Origin: Hoplostethus atlanticus
Taxonomy: Eukaryota; Chordata; Actinopteri; Trachichthyiformes; Trachichthyidae
Assembly: GCA_034670405.1 (NCBI GenBank)
Contig: JAXDDX010000011.1
Coordinates: 3,603,501-3,667,500, forward strand
DNA: 64,000 bases
Direction of reading: 5' to 3'
Part shown: in pieces, positions 1-20,700 of the stretch
Layout of the letters: every line of letters starts with the position of its first letter
Numbering within the stretch: position 1 is the first letter of the stretch
The notes under the pieces: generated by a model
Database searches by the model: none
What the model saw: the letters and a program-made list of their open reading frames with translations, nothing else
Told to the model about the DNA's origin: nothing
Translations under genes and position numbers: made by a program

Positions 1-744
1 CTGCTTTTTCTAAGTGCAAGAGCTTGTCGTATAAACTCACACAGATCATGGTCAGACAGATGGATGTGTGAATGCCGTACCGTTCCCTGTGAATGGACAG
101 ACAGTGCATAAATCTCCCCAGCATGCAGACAGTTGTATATTTAAACACATGAATGCATGAGCGAATCCCTGCGTATATATGCACATGCAGTAGGTGTCTG
201 CAGCGGTCTAAGCCCACATAGACTTTGCGCGTTGATGTGTAGATATTGACACGTGTCTTGGCCGGTGCGGCGGGCCAGTCATCTGGGGCGGTGGGAGCAA
301 CTCCAGGCTCCAGCGCTTCCCTCCAAATCCCAGTCAGACCAGGAATTGTGGGATATCTGAAGTATTCACAGCTGTAGCAGCAGCTGGCTCTCCCAAAGAC
401 ACAGAGAAAACACATGACAAGACGACAGGCGTTTGGGGATTAGAGGAGGGAAGAGGGATAGGAGGGGACAATCACAACTTCTTTGACTCCTTGCTGAAAA
501 ATGACTCGCTGAAAAATGACTCACAATAGACCAGCAATAATTTCAAAATGAACCGACACTGGAAATGTGTATTTCCTGGCTTCAGCATGGAGAAAGTGGA
601 AGAAGTGATATTGTCACATAAAAAATATTCAACCTTTATTCATCCAGGTTTGTTGAATTAAGAATGAATTATTGTGAAATATATATGAGGAAATATCTGC
701 CTCATATTCACATTGGCGTAAATAACATCACTTTTTCCCATCAG
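1..744 (+). other. Intron of fndc1 (left edge)
   Basis: No open frame with plausible splice sites is seen before the acceptor at 743-744. The stretch is therefore read as intron upstream of the first fndc1 exon visible in the window. No repeat or RNA gene was recognised. Confidence 0.5.
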
Positions 745-9144
<8,400 letters not shown>

Positions 9145-9800
9145 CACAGGGGGATGAGGAGAGGTTGTTACCGATGGCAACCCTGACCGCATCCTGCTGC
9201 AGGCTCTCGCCCTCACTGGTCCCGCCTTTAGAAACTGACTTTTGCCAACCACAACAAAAGACACCACTACAAACTTACTACAGCTTCAGAGGAAGAGAAT
9301 ATAGTACTTTTAAACAACACTAATAACTAAATGTATTTCATTACAATGCACTTTTTTGTTATATAAAGCAGTCTGTATATGAGGGAAAAAGAAGCATGTG
9401 TGCTCCTGCTTAGTTTAACTCTTGTCAGAAGGTGTCCTCGTATTATTCCCAGCTGTTCCAGAGACAGGTCCCCACCCAACGTTATTTATCTCATCAAATT
9501 GCACCCACAGTCAAACAGGCACCATTGGACCAAAGCACAAACTGAAAAGCGAAACTGTACGAATGGGCACGTAAGGTGTGTATAGGTCTGTTCATTTTTC
9601 GATAGGGAGATTTTTTTTTTCATAATGTAATGTAATGGCTTTTTGACAGCTACTTTTTGTCTATTTGTGTTCTTTTTTTGTACCCTTTTTGGTATTTACC
9701 AGATTCCATGAAAAAGTTATCGTGTAAGTGTTGTATGTATACGGACAAAGAATAAAAGACAAAATATTTGCTCAGGAATTGTGGGAGATTGAATAAAGGT
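9145..9800 (+). other. fndc1: fndc1 3' UTR
   Basis: Non-coding sequence after the TAA. It ends with AATAAA at 9751-9756, followed by a second AATAAA at 9792-9797. Read as the 3' UTR; the cleavage site is inferred. Confidence 0.6.
9751..9756 (+). promoter_or_regulatory. fndc1: Polyadenylation signal of fndc1
   Basis: Canonical AATAAA about 600 bases after the stop codon. A second copy at 9792-9797 may be used instead. Confidence 0.6.
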
Positions 9801-11887
9801 GCTATGGAAACCACGGGAATCCCAAAACATGAATCATATCATATTCTCCCACTGCCACATTCTTGTCTACCAAAAAAACAAAACTTCCACACGTGGCCAG
9901 GATCTATACTTAATCAGCCTAATGGAAGAATTCAGGAAAATACAACTGGCTTTGGATGAGCCAGTTGGAAAAGAAAAAATCAGATTAAAAGCCAAAAGAA
10001 TAACATATTATGGGGGAAAACAGGTGAAAGAGAAGATGCACCAATAAATAGAGATAATATCAGTTTGTTCATTTAACAGAGGCGTGCCAAGATGGACAGG
10101 GCCAAGTGTGAGGTTACTGTGTGCAGATAACAGATCTAAATTTGATTTGATTCATTTTTATATCAAACTAACACATTTATAACAGAACCAGCCTCTGTTG
10201 TGTTAGATTTGGAAAGGACGAGCGATTTCTTCACCCGATGATCACTTCACAGGTGTTGTTTGGTTTGGTTTTAATATTGTCCAATTTAGATTTAATCACT
10301 CATGAGGAATCGATTTTCATCTTCGTGCCTGCGGCCAAATGCGCAGCTCACATTTTACTGTGTTGTTTGAGCAAGAGTTATAGTCCTTCAACTGCGTAAA
10401 AATAACAGTGTGAGGAAGAAAAAAAAGGCAGGTTTTAAGTGGATCAGCACCACAATAAACTAGAAATATACAGGAGGAAAATATTTCGTTGCAATGGGCT
10501 GAATTATTGGACAGGTGTGTTTTGCCGCTCCTCCAAAGTAAACATCGACATTCATTCATTTGGGTTGTACTAAATTAAACAGACTGATTACTCTTTCCAT
10601 AAACTGCACCAGTTGAACCATCGCTGCCCTTTCCAATGCTTTCATAATATTGATTCAAAGCATTTTTCATCTGTCAGCTTTGTCTCAGTGAGTTCTCCAG
10701 TGAGCTGAATCAATAAGGACATCCAGTAGCAGCCAGGCTATCCATTTATAACACATGCTGTACAACCACCCCGCACAGCCAAGACTCACTTATCACTATT
10801 ATTAATCCTCATCATTCCTCCAAAGACCAGAATAGGATTTCTGCGATCCGCAAGAGCCGGGAGTCTATTATATTATGGCATCCATCCATCATCGGGAGGT
10901 TTAAGTCCCTAACCGCCCTGTTGGCATCGTAGCCAATCACAAGTGGTTACGGTTTTATTCAAGTCACTGCATGGTCAAATACACCAATTACCCGTTTTTT
11001 TTTCATGATTGTTGCAAATAATCTAATAAATCTAATATCAGACCGAGGCTTGAGGATGGTCTCTTTCTATTCATATCAACAAAGCTAAAAATAAGACTAA
11101 CTCCTGGAGAAATTTCAGGAGAAATTGCTTTTAAGAGAAGCAGAAGTAGCAGAAGCGCAGGCCTTCAAAAGTACTCAAAAAGAAGCATTACTCCAAAAAT
11201 CTATTCACACACATTACCCAGGGTTGTTGTAATTTACTTTCCATTTCTGCACAATATCAGTCTGCCCTGCATTCCCTTATCTAGGGGGCTCAGGCTGGCA
11301 GTTTATTGAAGTTGGCGCGGGCTTGTGCTTATGGCAGTCCCATTCGAAAGGCATTAAATGGAGGGAGATTTCCAAGAGGGCATGTAATGTTTTCCATTGG
11401 GCAGTGATGAAGAGATAATGGTTGTTTTTGGATTGATAGCAGAGCGATTTGTCAACACTTGACGGTGGACGGCTGTCAGATTTCAAACGGAGTTTCCAGG
11501 TACTTTGTGGATGAAAGCTTCAGCTACCGCATGTTTCCAGTGAGTGATGGGCTTCTCCTCTCCCGCAAAATATTTTCATTGGCAGCACGTTGCACTGCCG
11601 TTTGACCCCGAGGATGGCGGAGTGAGATATGGGTCTGAGCGGTGTGGGGAACCCTGTCCTTCTGCTCCAAGACCATACAGATACACATTCAGAGAATATA
11701 ATGTACAATCTGTGTATCTGTATCTGCAGAAATATGGTTTAGCACGAGAGAAGAAAAGAGATGGGAGGACAAACACACTGCATACGTGTAGAAGAAGAGA
11801 CACCACATCTGCTACAGATGTTAGAGAGGATAAAGTCACTGGTCCTTTCCTACTTGGACTCGTGTGTGCGTGTGTGTGTGTGTGTGT

Positions 11888-11939
<52 letters not shown>

Positions 11940-12059
11940 GTGCGTGTGTGTGTGTGTGTGTGTGTGAGGTGAAGAAAAATAGACACACCATGACCAATAC
12001 AACGGGACAACGAAGAGCTTGCGAGCAGGAAAGCAGGACAGTGATCCAAGAGTAGAAAC
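9801..12059. other. Intergenic, no gene seen
   Basis: Only short random frames; none shows splice-flanked conserved coding sequence. Contains a long (TG)n tract at 11867-11966. Confidence 0.6.
11867..11966. repeat. Long (TG)n microsatellite
   Basis: About 100 bases of TG with occasional TC or CG interruptions. It creates artefactual CVCV/THTH frames on both strands. Confidence 0.95.
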
Positions 12060-12425
12060 TCCGCACCAGCGATTCTCCAAGGCATTATTTCTTGGAAAGG
12101 GCCTTGAAACAGCCGTTTGACCACGTGATGATAAAACTCTCCATCAAAACCAGTTGCTAAATGAAATTAGCATCGCTAAGACCATGTAACACCACAGCTG
12201 TCCTTTGAAACCAGTGCTAACAAAGGGTTTTAGAAACAGGATTTAGACGCGTGGCACCAACACCCTCCAGCGAAACCATTACGAATGATTCTCTGCAATG
12301 GTGTTTTGACCAGGAGGCACTAAAACTCTCCATCCATGGTATGTGCTGTTTCAACAAATTACATGGCACCAAAACTCTCCGGCGGGACCGATGCTAATGA
12401 AATTCTATTTAAAACCACATTTAGA
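12060..12425. repeat. Diverged tandem array, ~62-bp unit
   Basis: Similar blocks recur with anchors near 12063, 12131, 12191, 12254, 12316 and 12365. Each carries a variant of GGCACCAAAACTCTCC followed by AAACCAGTGCTAATGAAAT-like sequence. Spacing is 60-68 bases for the first five anchors and 49 for the last. Units are clearly diverged, so this looks like an old minisatellite. It has no open reading frame. Confidence 0.7.
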
Positions 12426-12692
12426 TTATCTAAAATTCTTTTAGGTGGGGTTTGGCTATTGAGCAGTAGTGAAATAGAGAGGGGGCTGGCTAACCGCAGG
12501 ATGGCTGGCATTGTTGTTGTTTTTTGTTCTCTTCAGGGCAAAGCCTGTTTACGTTGCCGTTTCTCGGTATTCGACTTTGGGTTTAGAGTTGGATTGTGTT
12601 TTGCTGCATCAGGAAGCGTGGCCAGTGGCTGAGATCAGGAAACACAAGGATGGAAGGTGACCACCATGAACAACAACTCGCCCCTGCTCGCC

Positions 12693-12723
<31 letters not shown>

Positions 12724-15700
12724 ACACACTAACAGCCTCTTAAGGATGTTGAAATGCAGCTCATTTTGTCCAGCCAAGTTAACACTATGACATGCATCCA
12801 TAATGATTGAATCAGCGGCACTAAAACATCATATGTCAGCTATTTTCCAGCGTGTGTCAGATCCTCTGTAATAGTTTTCATGCACTGAAGTGAAAGTCAA
12901 GGTCTGTGTGCAGTGCAAACTGCAGATCCTTTATATAAAAGAAGGGCAAAAGGCCATTCTGCCTTGATTGAGTCCAGGCCCGGCTGACTTTCGACACGTG
13001 GATCTTGCTTTATAATCTCAGCTACTTTTCAAACTAGCTCCTAAATGCTAGCAAGTTGCTACTGGCTGTGTTGTATTTATTTAGCAATGACTCACTTCCA
13101 TATATCATATAAGACAGACCAAATCATGTGACAAAATGTTTGCTGTCTGTGAAAGAATGCAGGTCTTTTAACTGTTTTCCACATGCTGCCTTTTTTTTGT
13201 TTCTTTTTGATAGAAGTGGGTCGCACGCTATTTGGGCTGGAAAAAGTTAGACTACATTCTAGAGGGCTTATATCATCGCTAGAAAAGTCAGGTTGGAGAG
13301 AAAGAAATAGAGACAGAAAGTGACAGAGAGAGCGAGATACTCATAATGAATTTCACAAGCAGTCACTCATGCGACAACATTCCAGATTTACCACATGCAC
13401 TTAATATTTTCATCAAGCGTTGGTCATGTGCAATAGGGTATGTCATATTTCTGAGGTTTGTGTACAGAAATATTTGGGTGAGCTACTTGATAGATAAAAG
13501 TGTTTCAGCATTGCCAGAGCTGGCTCAGCTGAACAGCAGAGTAAGCCTTAATGCGGAGTATATAACATTTAAGTGGTTTTCATGCACGGGGCTTTCATTT
13601 GTTTTAGTCGGTTGATTTGCTGACATGATCTGTTTGAAAATGTTCCGACTGGGGTAGAAGTTCGTGTCAGGCCCGCAGAAAGCCAATTTGAGTTAGTTTG
13701 AAATCGCAGTTGGACCGAAATAACCAGAAAATAACCCAGTTATTTATGACCCAGCGTTGTGAAGTCGACCCAGCAAACAAAAGCAAAGCAAGCGAAGGCC
13801 TTTTACGGAACCAAAGAAAACAGCATTAGCAAAAAAAACAGTTTTCCTTTGCAGTGTCTCATCGGATAATCATCCCCGGTCACCGGCCTGTTTTAATAAT
13901 TCTGGCCTTAATACGTCCTCGAGTTCCAATAAGGGAATACAGTTTAGATGTGTGGTGTAATTAGTGAGTAATGCATGTCTGTACAGTGTCAAAGCTATTT
14001 AACCAAACTAGGATGGCAGACACGAATCCAAAAGCCTTCATTCTTCTTGTGTGCACTTTTTCCTTTTTTCAATTTCTGGATGGATATTTACCCCACCAGG
14101 CCAAAACTTAACCTGTTTAGTTTGCTCTGGGAAAATAACCTGTCAATTTCTCACTGAGATGGCTCTTTTGGTTTAAGACTGTTGAGTTGATGAAGCAAAT
14201 ACCGTATGTGACAGACAAGGAAGTTGTGAGATACTGAGAAAATAAATAAAGTGTGTTATCCTTTGTGTAAAGAATTGCTTCGTATAGTGAAAGGCTACTG
14301 TCGTCCGAGAGACGAAAAGCACAGGAATCCAGGGTGATGTCTTGTCTTGTATCCTTGGCAATATCTGCTGGCCTGGCGGGACCGGACTGCGCAAACAGGA
14401 GCCATAAACAACAGGGAGAGAAAACGCCCCCCCCCTCCCAAACAAAAAAAAAGTCTCATGGATATAAAAGATCTGTGAATTCTCATAATAGTCATAATAT
14501 TTACCAAACTCCAAGATGACATAACAGGCGCGCTGCAATGACAGAGAGTCGGTTGTTTTGCTCTCGAGCTTTTTTACTGGGGTTTGGATGGGAGTTGGGT
14601 CTCTTACCATGCCGCTTCTCTGAGCTCATTCCCAAAGAGTTATGAACTCATTCGGAGACCCCGCTGAGCTTCGCAATTATATCATCCCCTTGGCACACTG
14701 ATGGGTCACGCACAGACCCAGCACAGCCCTGTTGGGGGAAACTGAAGTTCGACTTTTTCCGAGTAAAAAAAATCACTATATCTTTGAAAATCAGTGATCA
14801 ATCTTTGTTTAATTTTTTTATAAATAAGGGCTTCAGTGAGGTTGAGGTTAGGTTAGCATGTTAGCATGTTTTGGTGGAGGGGTGCAGATCCAGGGGTGCT
14901 GAATTGATCAGTGTTACTCCTTAGTGCTAACATGCATTTTGCTGCTTAAGCGCTCTACTGAGGCGACATGGGAGAGTGGAGGAGAAACAGTAAATCCATC
15001 TACTGCTGGACTACTGCACCCCTGAGAGAGCTGCAGTGGTTCCCAAAGTCTGAACTACGCCTGGAGGTCATAGTTTACCCACCCTTTAAATGACCCCTAC
15101 ATCACTGGGTAGGAGGTACCACTTCATAGAAGTGCTGCAAGAAAAGTGTTAAAAATGGGATACATTTAAAGTCGAGTGAAAGGAGCGAGGGGAGAAGACA
15201 GTGGATGCAGCACTGAAAAAAAGAGTCCACCGGCTGGAAAGTTGAAACAGGAACCTCCAAACTCCTGAAACCACATGTGCTCCGGCTGCTCTGCAGGATC
15301 GCCTCCGGACAGCATCTCGTCTCCCGCGTCTCCCCTACTCTGTGTCAGCGCAGAACAAAGACATGCTCACCTTGAAAAGCGACGGGCAGAAAGAGGACGA
15401 GAAGAAAGTAGAAGGCGAGAGGAGAGACAGAGAGACAGTCCTATTCATGACATGATGCATCGAAGTCTTTCAACTCAGCTCGTGTTTCCCGGGCAATACT
15501 GACCACAGTCCAACCTGCCTTTCGAGAGCAAAGCCTCTCTTTGTCGTAAAAGAACTGTAAAAGAAAACACACACACAGCGTACCAAACACTAGGCGGTCA
15601 AATGAGGAAACTGCTGAATATATTTTAGGGGAAACTAATTTCCAGGTAATTAGGTCAGACCGGAGTCGTGTTGCTCCACATCCCAATTCTGTCATCAATT

Positions 15701-17530
15701 AAATACATTTTCTTTCCTTTGCATGTCTAAAATTACCTTCTGTGGTGGAAAATAAACCTGGAAAAGTTGTATTTTCTTACCCAGTCACTTAAACGTTGAC
15801 AGTGATCGCTCCTGACTTTTGCTCTGTGGCTGCATGTGAGGTCTGAGGTGAGTTTAACATCTCCCGCGAGTCACGAGAAGCACGCGCAGTGGCACAAACG
15901 TACTTACGTGCGTACCGTGTGTCAATATGAGCGGGTTGTCAGATATCTGCTTGCATCGCACTTGTATATCAATTTTATATGACAGTGAGCAAATTCTCCC
16001 AACTCCGAGGGCTCCTAGGTAATATTGTCTTTTATTGGCTCATAAACCACACAGATAGGACTTAGAATTATGGGTAATAGCTTCCATGGCTTTGGTGAGC
16101 CACTCTGTCATCCTACACAGTCTGTTTTTTAGATCTGACAGAGAGGCAGTGAATGTCCTCGACTGGGTGTCTTTATAGTCTCTGTTAAACCGCTAACGAA
16201 GTCCATGTTAGACACTGTGATCGAGTGATGAGGCATCAAACCTCGTCGCTGCCAATTCTGTCCAACAGCTACAGGAGAATGATGCTGTTCATCTATCGCT
16301 TATCTCCCACATCCTCCTCCCTCTCCTGGTATTCTCTCTTTTCTTTGAGCGGATGATGAGAGAGGCTTTAAGGCCGTTTAATGACTGTTATAAATCAATG
16401 GCGTGAGCTGACACACACTGAGGGGGCTGACTGCACTAACAAGGCAAGCGAGGCTCACTGTCTGGTGCGAGTGATCAAAAGAAGGGGAGAAAAGGGGAAA
16501 CTGGGGTATAAGGGAGATACAAATAGGAGGCAAAAGACAGGAAGAAATCCATCTACAAATATGCCTTTGATAAAAGAAACATTAAGTTGCCCACATAACC
16601 AGAAATGGCACTGGAACACAAGTCCTGCACAAAATCCCCATTACTTACAACCAACAGCTGCTTCTTGACGTAATGGTTATAGCAGAAACTGACAATAAAT
16701 ATGGAGTTTATGAGCATTATGCTTGGTGTCATCAGCTGGACTCATGATTCAGATTGCACCCAACAGGGCCGAACGTAGGTCAGATAGTGTTAGAAACAGT
16801 TTATGTTGTAGACACGCGGTACAATCCAAAGAGGTGCCAGGAAGGTAAGATGAGAAAAGTCAATTTATTATACTCTCGTGTGAATAACAGCTTACCTGCT
16901 GCTATCAGAAACCCCACCCATCTGGTGCTGAGCTCATCTGACAGTGCGTTTCAAGCCTCGGGCATGGTTACAAACCTCGGATTAAAGTTCATTAAACCAC
17001 ATCCACTGCTCTCGCCGTGTGCCAAAACGGCTCAAACTTTCTATTACTTCATTATTATCCTCCACCTCTGCAGTAGATACAAATACGTCATCGGGAACTG
17101 CCCGCGCCAGTGGAAGCCGAGGCCAGGAGATGTTTTCCCCGATAATCAAAACACAAAGCTGGCAGGGTTTTTTTTTTCCACCTTTGACAAGTTTATTGTT
17201 TTGGAAGCCATTTTTTTTTTTTTTTTCTCCAGCTTAACTTTCCAACATGACGGCCCCCCTGTTGTAAAGTTCAAAGATGTTGTTTCGTGGTAATCAGTAA
17301 ATGTAGTAGAAAGACTTTTTACACGATTTTCCAAAACAGCAGAACATCCTCATGTTGGCTGTGTTGTCGCTGTAGCCATAGGAGCAGATACAGCGGGGAG
17401 AACCTGGAATGAACTTGTACTATCACTGTAATTGTACTAAACCAGTATTTAAGCACGTACTACCACTCCAACTTTACTTTTTCAACTATAATTTATGCAG
17501 GCAAGCACACATGTTCTTGCTCGGCGATGT
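12426..17530. other. Intergenic, no gene seen
   Basis: AT-rich unique-looking sequence with a (CA)n at 12691-12729. No frame has recognisable domains or splice context. Confidence 0.55.
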
Positions 17531-17720
17531 GCTGCTTCCTATTCACACAGTTGCACTCATTCACACATGGGAGCTGTTTAGCACGACTACACTCTTCCAT
17601 CGCGGGCCACCAAGCGGCCTCACAGAAGCAATTGAGGGTTAAGTGCCTTGCTCAGAGGCACCTTTATGGCAGCCTGTCAAGAAAGGGAACAGCGTCAGTT
17701 GTTCATTTTCCCAGCCGGTC
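17531..17720. repeat. Fragment of a common teleost-type dispersed repeat
   Basis: Carries GGTTAAGTGCCTTGCTCAGA after CATTCACACATGGGAGC-like sequence. To my recollection this combination recurs very often in fish genomes. The element class cannot be fixed from the window alone. Confidence 0.45.
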
Positions 17721-20700
17721 TGGGGACCATCCAGTCATAAGTCTCATAAATGCTCACCTATCGGTCTTGTTGGCCTGTAAAACCCCATAAAACAAAGATC
17801 TGTGGTAAAACAGCCTAATAATTGCCTGTTTTTCTTCTTCTCCTCAGGATGAATGAGAGGAGACGTGCTCATGAGGGGTTCTGCCCTCTTATTCTGCCCC
17901 GCTGCCTCCCCTCAGCTAATTCCTCCGCTGCTCTATTTTGATTCTGCAGGAAACGACACCTCGGGTGTTTTGAGGACAGCTGACGTTTCTTGGGAATGGA
18001 AGCTAGACGTCTTTCTCTCTAATCTATCTTGTCAAGCGCAAAGACGGGATATCAAAACGGGATATCCGATATCCATGCTGAGGTAAGCCGACATGAAGTA
18101 AACAGAATATGGTTTAACTGAAAACCGTGAAACTGTGAAAAACACACAATGAGGCAGTTTCCCAACAGTCTCTCTTCGTAATGAAGCAGAACCGCCTCAT
18201 GCACACAAAAAAACTCAAGGGATGACAAGCAGTTGCACAACATAATGCAGACACACTTTTCATTTCCTGTATGGGACCATAGTATGGAAACTGTTTTGCT
18301 CCCCTTTATTTTTCTCATTTCTTTCCCTCTCTCACGCTTCCAGCTCACTTGTGAACTAGGGAACAATAGAGCTGACAAGCTGACTGATTTCCCTTTGCCA
18401 TGTGTTGGATGGAGGTGGAATATTTGCGTTATTCTGTTGGAATTTACCCCCTGTGTGCCCCTGGGCTATTGAATAATGCTTCTCTGCTGCTGTGATCTCT
18501 CAAAATCAACCATGACCAGACACGGGTCAACAGTCAGACTGTTGTTGCAAAAAATAATTATTAGCATTTGTTTTAACCTGCTCCGAGTGCCAAATGGGTC
18601 GAGTTTTCCATTCTGATAGTAAGTCAATCGCAGAAAGGCATGCTAAACCGACTTAGTCGTGGCACTCGTTGCATTGTCCTTTCGTGTCAAAACCTGTCCA
18701 TCTGCTGCTCCGCGCAACTTAAAACAAATGCTAGGAATTGTTTGCAAATGTCATTTGACCCAGGTTGACCAACCCTTGCCTCGGGCGCGGTGAAGCCTCT
18801 TTTTCTCTGTTGCTCTCCTCCTTTTCCATCTGTCTCGCTCCTAGTCGTTCCCCCCCCTCTGTCTCTCTTTTGCATCATATAATGTTGATACCATGCCTGA
18901 TCAAGGGCTGTACAGACAGACAGACAGACAGACAGAGAAAACAGCAAAACAAATAAACCATCTGGATGGGTGGTTGTTTTTGCAGAGGAAGGATATCAGT
19001 CTTGTCCTTGTGCTCATGATAGGCATTGTAAGTTATCATTCAATTTCCATTGGAATGCACTTCAGGGACCAGATTCATTTATACACAGAGGGAGACAGAC
19101 AGACAGATGCGGCATAAACAGAAACACAAACACTCCCGTTGTGTGTGTTTGTGTGTGTGTGTGCGCGCGCATACTCCGCCTAGACAGGCCTGCAATCAGA
19201 TCACACACACACAAACAGCCAAGCGCACACACATAATGCACACGCACACACAATAAACACAACCACGTTCATCGGCCCGATGAGCGGAAGTGATGCTCGG
19301 TCCAGACATCACAGGCTTCCAGTGTTTTCGCAAATCTGAAACTGGGGGATTGAAAATATGCATCGCTTCCCTCCCTTCTTGGAGACTTCATTACGCCACT
19401 AAATCTTGACACACACAAAAAACAAAAAAACATCCCATCTTGAAAAGCCATCTCCATACCAAAGGGGAAGTCATACACGGAAAATTTAGAATGCAGTTTC
19501 CCCGAGACGGCTTCCAGGGCAATATTTTACTTAATGTCTTATTAATCACCCGGCATTAAAAAACATCCTCAATTTTGGAGCCAGAAGATGTTGTGAAAGA
19601 TCAGGTCCCGCTCTGCTCGAGCTGATTGGCTGACTTCCACGACTCTGGATGGAAAAGTCACATCACATCAGGAGCTGCCTGGGCTGGCTGGCTGGCTGGC
19701 TGAGGCACGGCGACGGCCAACAAACGGAAGCACCAGGGAGGAGAGAGGACAAAGGGAGCGCAATGTAAGAAGTTCACGGACACAGTGGGTGCGACTTTTA
19801 CATTTTGATGGATAGCCTGTGTATGTTTGTGTGCACACCGGGGCGGGAAACTTCAGCAAATTTCACTGTTGATTAATTGAAAGTTAACCAACGTGGGTGA
19901 CTCAACTAAAAACTAGACGGACGCCAAATCCTTTCACTTGAATGGCAGCTCTTTTATCGTGCGCTCCAAAAACATGCAACCTTTGCACAACCCAGATGAC
20001 GGATGACTTCATGTTTTTCCCCCCAGTAACTTTAATAATATAACAATATAAGATATGAGTTGCCCAATTTTATTTATAGTGCTGAGCCGTGGAAATGATG
20101 TGTTTTGCTCCGGTGGCTCACAACTATGTAGGTTAAATTTAGTTTTTTTTCCCGACTAATAATTCTAGTGTGACCTAATAGGCGACACGGTAATTAACAG
20201 ATTCATTGTCCTTAACACACACACACACACGTCCATATTGTAGCACTCTGCGGTAGAGATCTGTGTAGAATTAGGCGTTACCAAGCTGATGTAATGCTGA
20301 ATACAAACACTCACTCCACCGTGGGGGCGTTGCTGTTGTCTGGGTGTTTATAAGAGACCCCCTTGAAAGTGTATATACAGTATGAAAGTAATTAGTGTGT
20401 GTGTGTGTGTGTGTGTGTTTCAAATACGTGTGCACGTATGTTTGTGCATGTGTCTCGATTCATTCAGTCATTGAGTGTATCCCCTATAATGCGTGAGTGG
20501 GTCATAACCCCTTGCAGAGCGTCGATGCTTGCCGTGCGTCGGTTGGTAAAGCGCTGCCTTATGTGTGTGCGGGGGATGAGGTCATCCACGTGCTGCCTGA
20601 AAGAGTTACGCTGATGCCGGGACCACCTCACATGGACAACTTGCACTGCAGCAGAGAAAAGCTTTATTGAAGAATCCTGTGGAAGTCAAGTACAAAAAGG

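Noticed and set aside
11544-12124. Long frames on both strands rich in Cys-Val or Thr-His
   Set aside because: They are translations of the (TG)n/(CA)n tract, which is open in several frames; no domain and no splice context.
15275-15502. 75-residue Arg/Glu-rich frame in the gene-poor interval
   Set aside because: Low-complexity purine-rich sequence, no homologue recognised, no splice signals.
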